DNA from: Saprospiraceae bacterium
Lineage (GTDB): Bacteria; Bacteroidota; Bacteroidia; Chitinophagales; Saprospiraceae
Direction: 5' to 3'
Assembly (NCBI GenBank): GCA_028279185.1
Contig: JANQSS010000097.1
Coordinates: 1-33,307 of the forward strand
Length of the DNA: 33,307 bases
Shown here piece by piece: positions 1-7,342 of this stretch. A model generated the notes under the pieces. The model was not told the origin of the DNA, made no database searches, and saw only the letters and a program-made list of their open reading frames with translations. Both the position numbers and the translations under genes were made by a program. The first letter of the stretch is position 1; each line of letters opens with the position of its first letter.

Positions 1-180
1 ACCGGTCGGCCATCCCGGCGACTCAAAATCCGTATTACATGGATTACAACCATCAAATCCCTCATCAATTGTCGTAAAGGTTTGTTCGTATATCTGGGCG
101 GTCAATTCCAAACTGGTGCAGACCGTTAATAAACCAGCAATAGCAGTAAGGGAAACAACAAAGCGTAAAGTTCTTTTCAT
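1..180 (-). CDS. Secreted protein, N-terminal fragment (runs off the window)
   Basis: Reading the minus strand from an ATG at 180 gives 60 codons open to the window edge. The first 29 residues form a clear signal peptide: positively charged MKRTLR, a hydrophobic stretch (FVVSLTAIAGLLTV), then a likely signal peptidase I site after LTAQ. The mature start (IYEQTFTTIDEGFDGCNPC...) contains a CxxC pair. It resembles the first residues of large Bacteroidota surface proteins that begin with an extracellular domain, but too little is present to assign a family. The cysteine in the hydrophobic region is not in a convincing lipobox. The protein is expected in the periplasm or at the cell surface. Its 5' region is the 650-bp gene-free stretch 181-832. 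Confidence 0.75.
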   Translation of the reverse strand, partial: MKRTLRFVVSLTAIAGLLTVCTSLELTAQIYEQTFTTIDEGFDGCNPCNTDFESPGWPTG

Positions 181-832
181 TTTAAGTGTCATTGAAAAAT
201 ATCTGAAAAATAGATCTGAAAGCATTCCGGCAGCGCCAAAACACCGATCCTTTCGTTTCAAGGTAGCGTTGTCAACGAAATCATTCCTGGTAGCAGCAGG
301 ACTATTTGTATGTATAAATGGTGATCGAATGTGAAATTCTGAACACACGTTTTGTAATCCGTAATTCATAATTAACAGGTTCATGGGTTAATTGGAACCA
401 GGCTTGAACGTCCTAAAAGCCTAATCACCAATTTTATTAACAAATACAAGACACAAATCACTGGCATACCACTTCACATATCGTCTCATCGGACAATAAC
501 AAGCTTATTCACAATAACTTACACATTTGTTATTGTAAATATTTAATACTCAGCAACTTACGATCAGTATTCGGTTAATGTTTAAAGGTAGATAAACTCA
601 ATTACCATGCCAAATTTCTTTGCCGCCCTACGGTAAAACCTTCAACATTAAGGCAAATATATTAAAAATAATAGTATATGTAAGTTCCTGACTTCAAGAA
701 AGGCGAAGCCAGCTTCAAAACAAGATCAACTGTCAAATTGATTAGCAAAATCTCCTTTTTAACAGTTCCCAATATGAACAAAACCGAAAACGTTAGGCAA
801 TAGTAATTTATTCCTGTTCGAAACAAGCTTAC
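181..832. other. Gene-free stretch
   Basis: No open frame here looks coding; a 72-codon plus-strand frame at 116-334 overlaps the signal-peptide gene and is low complexity. The flanking genes both run on the minus strand, so this stretch must hold the 3' end of the seven-gene run's transcript and the promoter of the secreted protein at 1-180. Apart from the repeats at 267-277 and 493-536 I see nothing assignable. Confidence 0.5.
493..536. repeat. ACAATAAC repeats at 18-bp period with inverted copy
   Basis: ACAATAAC occurs at 493-500 and again at 511-518, and its exact reverse complement GTTATTGT lies at 529-536. Both steps are 18 bp. The last two copies form a perfect 8-bp inverted repeat with a 10-base spacer. 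They lie in the 652-bp stretch 181-832, which has no supportable gene. A second small palindrome, CGTTGTCAACG, is at 267-277. The set could be a regulatory array or a hairpin; no T-run follows on either strand. Confidence 0.5.
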
Positions 833-1453
833 TTAAGCCTTCATTAACTGCATAACTGAATCCGAAATTTTGAGGTCATTGGCCAGGATAGGCTCTCCAA
901 ATTGCTCGTGTATAGGAATGACACCGGTCCAAATGTCCAAGGCAGCATCGATAGCGTCATCTTTGACACCTTCATCTCTAATTTTTGCCGAAGCCTCTTC
1001 GATTTTTAGCTTCAGGACCATGGTACCTTTCAGCTCTTTGTCATTCGGTGGCCTTGCTTCATTCCATCGACCGGGCACTATTCCATCAGAAAAGGCTTTA
1101 AGCGCCAGCAGTTTTTCATCCTTACCTTGAACCCATTCAGCTCGACCAAAAAGAACTACCGATTCATAATTCATAGAATGGTGGAACATGGACTTCGCCA
1201 TAACAAATCCCGTCATTTTCGTGATGGTCACACAAACCTCCAAACCCGTTTGAAGATTTTTCATCATGCGGCTAGCTGAGGACCCATGTATAAATATATA
1301 GTCGTTTAGCCGACCGTAGGCGGTAGGAATTACAACTGGATAATTTTCATGTATAAACCCCACATGGCAATAGTATGAATTATCCAGAATACGGTAAATT
1401 GTTTCTTTATCGTAATGCCCTCTTTTCGGGACACGCTTTACCTTGGTCTTCAT
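833..1453 (-). CDS. FMN-binding pyridoxamine 5'-phosphate oxidase family protein (NimA-like)
   Basis: The 206-residue product has the split-barrel FMN-binding signature of the Pyridox_ox_2/NimA group: RGHYDKETIYRILD near the N-terminus, PVVIPTAYGR (about residues 39-48) and the IHGSSASRMM strand-helix (about 55-64). Related proteins are flavin-dependent reductases of unknown physiological substrate, and some reduce nitroimidazoles. True PdxH residues for pyridoxamine phosphate oxidation are not evident, so vitamin B6 oxidase activity should not be assumed. It is the last gene of the run starting at 5375 and lies 22 bp after the methyltransferase. ATG at 1453 is the only start that keeps the conserved N-terminal helix. 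Confidence 0.85.
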   Translation of the reverse strand: MKTKVKRVPKRGHYDKETIYRILDNSYYCHVGFIHENYPVVIPTAYGRLNDYIFIHGSSASRMMKNLQTGLEVCVTITKMTGFVMAKSMFHHSMNYESVVLFGRAEWVQGKDEKLLALKAFSDGIVPGRWNEARPPNDKELKGTMVLKLKIEEASAKIRDEGVKDDAIDAALDIWTGVIPIHEQFGEPILANDLKISDSVMQLMKA

Positions 1454-1475
1454 TTCAAAAAGTTATTATTAATTT

Positions 1476-2282
1476 CTAAACCTTATGCGCAAAAATTGCT
1501 GAATAATGTAAAGAGAATTTTAAATTTTCGTCGGTAGTAGTTTTCGTGATACATTGTACAAATTCACTCCAACCGATTTCATCATCAGTTAAACCAATTT
1601 TACGCAACGCCTGAATTCCACCTTGGCTCTCCGCGATTCCTATAAAATACAAGTAATTCGCAAGAACACATTTATGAAATCCTATTTGTTTCACAAACGA
1701 AAAGTGTCCTGATTTTTCAATATTCGATTTGTGCTTCGCTTTATTCCAAAATCGCATTAATGGTTCAGTTTGGGCATCTGAAATTGACTTAACATGATCA
1801 AAAAGTTTAATAAACGCCTTTTCCCACTTCATATTTATTGAAGGAGGCCAGTAACAATCATAAATAAGTAACATCCCTCCTGGTTTTAATATTCTATTTA
1901 TCTCATCAAGCGAAGACTTTGGATCCATCCAATGAAATGCTTGTGAAATAGTAACGATGTCAACAGATAAATCCTCAAGCGGAATTTCATGGGCAAACGC
2001 CTGAATAAAATTGACTTTTTGCTTAACATTTTTAAATTTCTCGCGCGCTGAACTGAGCATATCTGTACCGGGATCAACACACGTTAGCTGATCTACTAAA
2101 TTTATCCAAACCATTGAACTCAACCCACTACCGCAACCTAAATCCACCAGGTGTATACTTTGTTCCTTCATATACGACAGTGCCAAATCAACCAATGCTG
2201 CTGGTGGCTGGGGTCGGTATGTATCATAGAGACGTACGTTATCCTTTCCCGAAAATCTGTCCGCGTTTTTTTGTAAATCCAA
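1476..2282 (-). CDS. Class I SAM-dependent methyltransferase (UbiE/Methyltransf_11 type)
   Basis: The SAM-binding motif I VDLGCGSG is at residues 46-53, the acidic residue after strand 2 is in CVDPGTD (about 68-74), and the typical AFHWMD motif is at 115-120, followed by a LKPGG post-III motif. The N-terminal RFSGKDNVRLYDTYRP matches small-molecule methyltransferases that start with RFSG...YRP. The substrate is unknown. The first codon is TTG (2282): no in-frame ATG exists before residue 38, which lies past the conserved N-terminus, so a TTG start is the best reading. It begins 12 bp after the PhzF-like gene stops and is probably co-transcribed with it. Confidence 0.88.
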   Translation of the reverse strand: MDLQKNADRFSGKDNVRLYDTYRPQPPAALVDLALSYMKEQSIHLVDLGCGSGLSSMVWINLVDQLTCVDPGTDMLSSAREKFKNVKQKVNFIQAFAHEIPLEDLSVDIVTISQAFHWMDPKSSLDEINRILKPGGMLLIYDCYWPPSINMKWEKAFIKLFDHVKSISDAQTEPLMRFWNKAKHKSNIEKSGHFSFVKQIGFHKCVLANYLYFIGIAESQGGIQALRKIGLTDDEIGWSEFVQCITKTTTDENLKFSLHYSAIFAHKV

Positions 2283-2294
2283 AATAGGTATAAT

Positions 2295-3104
2295 TTAAAC
2301 TTGAATCAACGCTTGATGCTTGATGTCAACATCTGCAACAGAATACAGCACAGCATTTCCGGCAATGTACGTTCTTTCTCCCTCTAGCTGGCAGTATAAG
2401 GTACCTCCTCTCTTTGAAAGTTGTTTACCAATCATTTGACTTTTACGTAATCTTTTGGACCAATACGGTATCAATAAAGTGTGTGCTGATCCGGTCACAG
2501 GGTCTTCATTTATTCCTATTTTCGGGCAGAAAAACCGTGAAACGAAATCAGAAGATTCACCTGGAGCCGAAAATATGACCCCTTCCTTGTCCAATTTCAT
2601 GATTTCACTTAAATCTGGTTTTAGCTCATTTATTTGATTTTCATTTTCAAGTATAACCAGGTATTTTGATTTTCCCTTGTAAATTTCCTGCACCGGGATT
2701 GATAATCCAAAATTGATCGATTCCTTTTTATCCACTAACGAAACAAAATCAGCCGGAAAATCTAATTCATACAATTCGCCCTGGCGTCGCACAAATAGAT
2801 CACCAGAATACTTTGACTGAAACTTTAGTATTTTCTCGTTATAACCTTCGAAATTAAACAACACAAAAGCTGCGGCCAACGTGGCGTGTCCGCATAAGGC
2901 AACTTCCACTGAAGGTGTAAACCAACGTATAAAAAATGAATCCTCTTGAGAAACGACAAATGCCGTCTCAGCCAAATTATGCTCCGCAGCAATAGAAATC
3001 AAAATATCATCCGAAGGATATTCTTCCAGTATGCAAACAGCCGCCGGATTACCTTCAAACAACCTACTTGAAAATGCATCAACGTGGTATTTTCTAAATT
3101 CCAT
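2295..3104 (-). CDS. PhzF family isomerase/epimerase-fold protein
   Basis: The 269-residue product has the hallmarks of the PhzF superfamily (diaminopimelate epimerase fold): MEFRKYHVDAF at the start, FEGNPAAV, NLAETAFV with the catalytic-type glutamate at residue 46, CGHATLAAAF, and in the second half GINEDPVTGSAH. In PhzF this glutamate acts in isomerisation of the phenazine precursor DHHA. Most family members, and likely this one, act on other small molecules, because no phenazine genes are here. The ATG at 3104 is chosen over an in-frame TTG two codons earlier because the family starts with ME-x-Y-x-x-DAF. It lies in the minus-strand run between a GNAT gene (13 bp) and the methyltransferase gene (12 bp). 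Confidence 0.9.
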   Translation of the reverse strand: MEFRKYHVDAFSSRLFEGNPAAVCILEEYPSDDILISIAAEHNLAETAFVVSQEDSFFIRWFTPSVEVALCGHATLAAAFVLFNFEGYNEKILKFQSKYSGDLFVRRQGELYELDFPADFVSLVDKKESINFGLSIPVQEIYKGKSKYLVILENENQINELKPDLSEIMKLDKEGVIFSAPGESSDFVSRFFCPKIGINEDPVTGSAHTLLIPYWSKRLRKSQMIGKQLSKRGGTLYCQLEGERTYIAGNAVLYSVADVDIKHQALIQV

Positions 3105-3117
3105 GATCAATTTAATT

Positions 3118-3573
3118 TTATAAAAATAACTTCATTCCTTCATGGGTCGCCTGGTATCCCAGCGATTCGTAAAACAGTTTTGCCCGTAGGCGTCGCTTGT
3201 CAGTTGTTAATTGAATTCGACTCGCCTCCCACTCTACAGCTTTTTCTTTGATCCATTCAAACATCATTCGCCCTATTCCCTTTCCTTGCACATCCTTCCT
3301 CACCCGAACAAATTCAACCATCACCCTTCTATCACAAAATGGAATATAATGCAGAAGGGTTAGATGACTTGTTCCTATGACGTCACCATGCTCATTCTCA
3401 ACAACCATTAAGAATTGATTCTCATCCCGATCTATACGTTTAAAAAAATCCTGATATTCTTTTTTATCCAATAAAATAGTCGAGCTATCCAATTTTCTTA
3501 ATACATCATCGTGTATCAATTGGACAATTGAATAAATATCATCTACTTTGGCTTTTCTGACGGATACTTTCAA
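3118..3573 (-). CDS. GNAT family N-acetyltransferase
   Basis: 151 residues with the GNAT fold pattern: strand VSVRKAKVDD, a central VEFVRVRKDVQGKGIG segment containing the acetyl-CoA pyrophosphate-binding loop QGKGIG (residues 96-101), and the C-terminal KLFYESLGYQ motif. Substrate is unknown. The start codon is TTG at 3573: the frame upstream reaches a stop without an ATG, and a later start would remove the first beta strand. Only 4 bp separate it from the preceding GNAT gene, which suggests translation in a shared message. It is one of three GNATs in the seven-gene run. Confidence 0.87.
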   Translation of the reverse strand: MKVSVRKAKVDDIYSIVQLIHDDVLRKLDSSTILLDKKEYQDFFKRIDRDENQFLMVVENEHGDVIGTSHLTLLHYIPFCDRRVMVEFVRVRKDVQGKGIGRMMFEWIKEKAVEWEASRIQLTTDKRRLRAKLFYESLGYQATHEGMKLFL

Positions 3574-3577
3574 TTTG

Positions 3578-4087
3578 CTATGTTTTTTGAAGTAACTGTT
3601 TTAGGTAAATGGTGTATGTTCTTCCAAATAACATGTAGTTTTTAATTTTATCAAACCCCATTTTTGGATACATTCCTCGTGCTTCTTTCATAAATGATCC
3701 TGTATGAAGTGCAAGAATTTTCTCACCATTTGATGTTGCACATTGAATACCCAATTGCATCAATTGTTTAGCTATTCCCTGGTTTCTATACTCGGGGTGG
3801 ACAGCGAGCATTCGAACATAAGCCCATGAATTGTCAAAATGCTCTGTTTTATTTCCACTTGGTACGATGTATACGATTCCTACAACTTTTTCCCTTGCTT
3901 CCGCCACGATAACTTCAGCCCTCTTAAACGTATTATAAATTCTTATCTTATCGTTTAATCCATTATTAAATTTTTTCCAATCTTCCTCATCAAGATGACG
4001 TTCATATTGTGCGAATGCAATTCGTCCCAACTCGAATGATTGTTCAAAGTCATTTTCTCTGGCACTACGAAAAACCACTTTTTCCAT
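3578..4087 (-). CDS. GNAT family N-acetyltransferase
   Basis: 169 residues. GNAT motif A is visible as VRMLAVHPEYRNQGIAKQLM, with the acetyl-CoA loop RNQGIA at 101-106, followed by a strand EKILALHTG and MYPKMGFDKIKNYMLFGR, the usual C-terminal acetyltransferase segment. The substrate is unknown. The ATG start at 4087 gives MEKVVFRSARENDFEQ, a typical GNAT beginning. It lies 24 bp after the HAD gene and 4 bp before the next GNAT. It is clearly different in sequence from the other two GNATs, so the three are not recent duplicates. Confidence 0.87.
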   Translation of the reverse strand: MEKVVFRSARENDFEQSFELGRIAFAQYERHLDEEDWKKFNNGLNDKIRIYNTFKRAEVIVAEAREKVVGIVYIVPSGNKTEHFDNSWAYVRMLAVHPEYRNQGIAKQLMQLGIQCATSNGEKILALHTGSFMKEARGMYPKMGFDKIKNYMLFGRTYTIYLKQLLQKT

Positions 4088-4111
4088 ATTTACGATTGAA
4101 TCTAAATCACA

Positions 4112-4846
4112 CTAATGAATTGACAATTCCTCTTTATCAAAAACCTCTAAACATCGACTTATTATTTCATCCGGGCATTGAAAATCTTCAAACGAGTCGA
4201 CAATAATTTTATACGACTCAAATTTACTTTCATGAGATTTACCAATTCCGATCATCGGAATATCCATCGATGCGCATGTCATGGCATCCCATATGCCATC
4301 GCCGAAATAAATAATATGCTTGAACTGCTGTTGATATTCGAACTGCGCTCGAGCGATGGCTATGTTCATAATTGTACGCCGCTTATGATCATCTGAGGAA
4401 GATGCCAATGTAAAAGGTTCATACGGAATACTCGCATGCTGCAATTTCATATCTGCTGATTGTCGCCACCCGCCAGTAGCTATTGCCACAGGAACATTTG
4501 ACATTCGCAGTTTGTCAACAAACCCAATCGCTCCTGGTATTTCTCGAACACAACTACTATCGGCATCTAAGGCTTCTTTTAAGTGATAAAAAAATACTTT
4601 TTGTATTACATGTAAATCATCATTTGATAGGTTTTCATTTCGATACTTCTTTATTATTTCTTTACTCAATCCAGTATCCGTGACGTGTGTGAACGTCGCC
4701 CAATCTTCATTACTTAAATCAATGCCATATATTTCATTAAATGTTTTGCAGAAGCAGTCGTCATCCACATTCGTTGAATCCGTGAGGGTTCCATCAATAT
4801 CGAATAGTAATAGTGTTTGTTTTAAATTCTGTAGCCTGTTTCCCAT
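4112..4846 (-). CDS. HAD superfamily hydrolase (phosphoglycolate-phosphatase-like)
   Basis: 244 residues with all four HAD motifs: motif I DIDGT (16-20, both aspartates present), motif II threonine in AIATGG (about 121-126), motif III lysine in DDHKRR (155), and motif IV FGDGIWD (181-187). A helical cap lies between motifs I and II, as in subfamily I HAD phosphatases of the Gph/beta-phosphoglucomutase type. It probably removes phosphate from a small metabolite; the substrate cannot be read from the sequence. It is the second gene of the run, 10 bp after the first GNAT. Confidence 0.9.
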   Translation of the reverse strand: MGNRLQNLKQTLLLFDIDGTLTDSTNVDDDCFCKTFNEIYGIDLSNEDWATFTHVTDTGLSKEIIKKYRNENLSNDDLHVIQKVFFYHLKEALDADSSCVREIPGAIGFVDKLRMSNVPVAIATGGWRQSADMKLQHASIPYEPFTLASSSDDHKRRTIMNIAIARAQFEYQQQFKHIIYFGDGIWDAMTCASMDIPMIGIGKSHESKFESYKIIVDSFEDFQCPDEIISRCLEVFDKEELSIH

Positions 4847-4856
4847 TTTACCTAAA

Positions 4857-5375
4857 TTAATTCCAATATATCTTGTGCCGCTCCAAGTATGTATAGTATT
4901 CCGGTCGAAGCATTGAAAGCAAGAGTAAGTTACGTCGACTATCGTCCGAGGCTATACATGATCTTTTAACACCTTCTCTAACGAATCCTTCCGATAAATA
5001 AAGTGCCAGTGCTCTGTCATTATTAGTAAATACATCCAGCCATACTCTGTATGCATTTAATTCTTCGAAACAATAGTGTTTTATCCAGCGCAGACATTTT
5101 CGCCCAAGCCCTTTTCCTTTTTGTCGAATGACAATACGGCGAAACTCAATACTGTTGTGTTCTTTTTCGGCTTTGGCTAAAATGATAAACCCAATAATGA
5201 TGTTTTCCTCAGACTTCAATGTAAAATGAAATTCATCTTCGCGTCGCAACACTTCCTCGTGCCGTCGACGTGTGTACGGAAATATCCATTTTTCATTTTG
5301 CGGACTTCTTTCCAATCTAAGAATTTCGGATAAGTCATCCTTTTTTGTTGGCGCTATATTAAGGACAGGAACCAT
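4857..5375 (-). CDS. GNAT family N-acetyltransferase (RimJ/RimL-like), first gene of the seven-gene run
   Basis: The product (172 residues from the ATG at 5375) contains a GNAT core: EFRRIVIRQKGKGLGRKCLRW with acetyl-CoA loop QKGKGLG (85-91), then RVWLDVFTNNDRALALYLSEGFVREG, which is the N-x-x-A-x-x-L-Y-x-x-x-G-F signature of Acetyltransf_1/3 proteins. An upstream ATG at 5456 would overlap the divergent regulator and add a non-homologous segment, so 5375 is preferred. A perfect TATCTTTG box (5387-5394, minus) lies 11 bases before this ATG. The gene probably leads the operon that ends with the PNPOx-like gene at 833. Confidence 0.86.
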   Translation of the reverse strand: MVPVLNIAPTKKDDLSEILRLERSPQNEKWIFPYTRRRHEEVLRREDEFHFTLKSEENIIIGFIILAKAEKEHNSIEFRRIVIRQKGKGLGRKCLRWIKHYCFEELNAYRVWLDVFTNNDRALALYLSEGFVREGVKRSCIASDDSRRNLLLLSMLRPEYYTYLERHKIYWN

Positions 5376-5386
5376 TTTCAATACAT

Positions 5387-5394
5387 CAAAGATA
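5387..5394 (-). promoter_or_regulatory. Bacteroidota -7 box (TATCTTTG) for the 5375 to 833 run
   Basis: The minus strand reads TATCTTTG, an exact match to the TAnnTTTG element, ending 11 bases before the ATG at 5375. No good TTG is seen 17-23 bases upstream, so the -33 element is weak or absent. The leader would be very short. Confidence 0.45.
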
Positions 5395-5397
5395 TCG

Positions 5398-5405
5398 TAC
5401 CTTTG
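5398..5405 (+). promoter_or_regulatory. Bacteroidota -7 box (TACCTTTG) for the MocR-type regulator
   Basis: Plus-strand TACCTTTG matches TAnnTTTG exactly and lies 41 bases before the ATG at 5447. The left arm of the palindromic operator candidate (5403-5410) overlaps its last three bases, a position suited to autorepression. Confidence 0.5.
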
Positions 5406-5447
5406 GACTATTAAAATAGACCAATTTACACAATATAAGTAGTCCAA
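5403..5447. promoter_or_regulatory. Candidate MocR operator: TTGGACTA palindrome plus third half-site
   Basis: TTGGACTA (5403-5410) and TAGACCAA (5417-5424) form a 22-bp near-perfect palindrome around TTAAAA with one mismatched pair. A third copy, TAGTCCAA (5440-5447), is the exact reverse complement of the first and a direct repeat of the second at a 23-bp step. The set fills the gap between the divergent genes and runs into the regulator's start codon. Characterised MocR regulators (GabR, PdxR) bind combinations of direct and inverted repeats near their own promoters. Function here is inferred. Confidence 0.55.
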
Positions 5448-6865
5448 TGTTGCCATTTAAGACCATGCTCAAAATCGATGATGCAAGCAAGTTAGCCTTG
5501 TACAATAAAATTGCCAATGCCATCATAAACGAAATTTCCGACGGTCGATTGCAATCCGGTAGCCGACTGCCCAGTAGCCGAAAGATGGCTGAATTACTGA
5601 ATGTTCATCGCAAAACTGTTGTTGCCGCTTATGATGAATTACTGGCACAAGGATGGATTGAAACGCGTGGTCGCAGGGGCACATTCATTCATGACAAACT
5701 TCCACAGGTCCCACCCAGACGGATCATTGACAGCTATGAATCTAAATGTTCCATCCTTCCGGAGCCTCAAGAAACTTTTGAGATTTCGTTTGATGATGGG
5801 TATCCCGATGTACGACTAGCACCCGGACCATTGCTCGCACGCGAGTATTCTTCCTTGATAAAAAATAAGAATTTTATTCGTTCCTTAAATTATACTTGGG
5901 AATTTCGTGGAGATATCCAACTTCGTCAGGAAGTTTGTAATTATTTGCGCGACACCAGGGGTATATATGTTCAACCTGAGAACATATTGGTAAGTCGAGG
6001 AAGCATAATGTCTTTTTATTTAGCGATAAATACATTTCTGTCGCCTCAAGCTCATGTCATCGTTGGTAAACCCGGTTATCAAACATTCAATCAAATCGTC
6101 CGAAATAATGGAGGCCAGGTATCTACTGTTCCTGTGGATGAGGAAGGCATAAATGTAGATGCCGTTGAACAAATTTGTAAAAAGCAAAAAGTTTCATTCT
6201 TGTATGTCATCTCCCATCATCACCATCCTACTACGGTAACACTCTCAGCTGAACGAAGGTTACGACTCGTATCACTTGCAAAAGAGCATGAATTTAAAAT
6301 AATTGAAGATGATTATGATTACGACTTTCACTACGAAAGTAGTCCGGTCCTGCCATTAGCTAGTTTACATCATGAAAACCACGTTATGTATGTTGGTTCC
6401 TTTAGCAAGACTATAGCACCTTCCTTACGTCTTGGCTTTATCGTGTCCAGTGCTGATCGAATCAATCAAATGGCAGAGACGCGAAGGTATATAGACCGCA
6501 CCGGAGACCCAGTACTAGAAAGGGCCACCGCACATTTATTGAAGTTTGGAGAAATCCAACGGCATTTGAATAAAGCCCTAAGGCTTTACAAATTTCGTCG
6601 AGATTTATTATGTGACATATTGGATACACAATTTTCAGAGTATATTTCATTTAAGAAGCCGGAAGGTGGCATGGCTGTATGGATTGCATTTAACGATGAT
6701 ATAGTCATTGACGAATTGAAAAAAAAGGCTAAAAAAATCGGCCTGAATTTTAATTTACCTTCCTATTATCAGGTCAGGAAAAATACACGACTCGGGTATG
6801 CATCATTAAATGAGCGAGAAATAGAGCGAGGCATGGAACTTATGAGTTTAGTTTTCAAAAAATAG
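5447..6865 (+). CDS. MocR/PdxR-type transcriptional regulator (GntR winged helix plus aminotransferase-like domain)
   Basis: The 472-residue chimera has an N-terminal GntR winged helix (about 13-83: LPSSRKMAELLNVHRKTVVAAYDEL and the GRRGTFIHD wing) and a fold-type I aminotransferase-like domain (about 110-472). The PLP features are GSFSKTIAPSLRLGF with the Schiff-base lysine at 321, SHHHHPTTV at 256-264 and EDDYD near 288. Such proteins sense PLP or a PLP-amino acid adduct and usually control divergent genes. The ATG at 5447 gives MLPFKTMLKIDDASKLALY, the usual start in close relatives. It is divergent from the seven-gene run and shares the operator candidate, so it probably regulates itself and that run (inference). 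Whether it keeps transaminase activity cannot be read. Confidence 0.92.
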   Translation: MLPFKTMLKIDDASKLALYNKIANAIINEISDGRLQSGSRLPSSRKMAELLNVHRKTVVAAYDELLAQGWIETRGRRGTFIHDKLPQVPPRRIIDSYESKCSILPEPQETFEISFDDGYPDVRLAPGPLLAREYSSLIKNKNFIRSLNYTWEFRGDIQLRQEVCNYLRDTRGIYVQPENILVSRGSIMSFYLAINTFLSPQAHVIVGKPGYQTFNQIVRNNGGQVSTVPVDEEGINVDAVEQICKKQKVSFLYVISHHHHPTTVTLSAERRLRLVSLAKEHEFKIIEDDYDYDFHYESSPVLPLASLHHENHVMYVGSFSKTIAPSLRLGFIVSSADRINQMAETRRYIDRTGDPVLERATAHLLKFGEIQRHLNKALRLYKFRRDLLCDILDTQFSEYISFKKPEGGMAVWIAFNDDIVIDELKKKAKKIGLNFNLPSYYQVRKNTRLGYASLNEREIERGMELMSLVFKK

Positions 6866-7154
6866 AAGGATGGACATTAAATCTCAATGTTATTGATTTA
6901 ACTTCCTTATTGCAGATATAAAACATTTTTGCTGGGTTTTTAAAGCGTGTGTACAAGTTGTATAGGATAAAAGGCGATATTATCGATCCAATTATTATCA
7001 CTCCAGTTTGACCGACGGTATCAACGGTCATCTTCAAAATGGCTACATTCCCACGCGTTCTCGCCGACGCTGCATTTTCGATCATTTGACCGTTGTCTTC
7101 CGTTGAACCCAGGAAACGCGTTACACCAATTGAAAATGCGAGCAAACAAGCCAT
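6855..7154 (-). CDS. Possible small membrane protein (99 residues), uncertain
   Basis: An ATG-started frame of 99 codons occupies most of the 477-bp gap between the MocR gene and the acyl-CoA dehydrogenase and overlaps the MocR 3' end by 11 bp. It has a hydrophobic N-terminus (MACLLAFSIGVTRFL) and a convincing second hydrophobic segment (about 48-66, GQTGVIIIGSIISPFILYN) followed by basic residues. I do not recognise a family. A competing 79-codon frame at 7021-7260 has no hydrophobic or conserved pattern and looks like a shadow. It could be a real short membrane protein or a remnant. Confidence 0.35.
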   Translation of the reverse strand: MACLLAFSIGVTRFLGSTEDNGQMIENAASARTRGNVAILKMTVDTVGQTGVIIIGSIISPFILYNLYTRFKNPAKMFYICNKEVKSITLRFNVHPSIF

Positions 7155-7342
7155 TAATTAAAAGTGGCTTAACTTGATCCCCCATTTTCCCGGTTCGATT
7201 TAATTCAATTTTTTCTGGCCAAGCCAAAATTTGTTTTCCCCAACGAGGATTGCATTTCAATGCATACCTTTTACAGGAAAAATTTGATTTTCCATGAATT
7301 AGCCGCGTTGTGTTCCAAGAATTTAATTACGGTTCATGTAAT

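Noticed and set aside
7-334. 72-codon plus-strand frame at 116-334
   Set aside because: The minus strand of 1-180 encodes a clear signal peptide, so the plus frame is a shadow.
833-1453. Calling the last gene of the run pdxH (true pyridoxamine phosphate oxidase)
   Set aside because: The motifs fit the broader FMN-binding NimA-like group, and the PdxH-specific substrate residues are not visible.
7021-7260. 79-codon minus-strand frame between the MocR and acyl-CoA dehydrogenase genes
   Set aside because: It overlaps the more hydrophobic 99-codon frame, has no hydrophobic or conserved pattern, and looks like a shadow.
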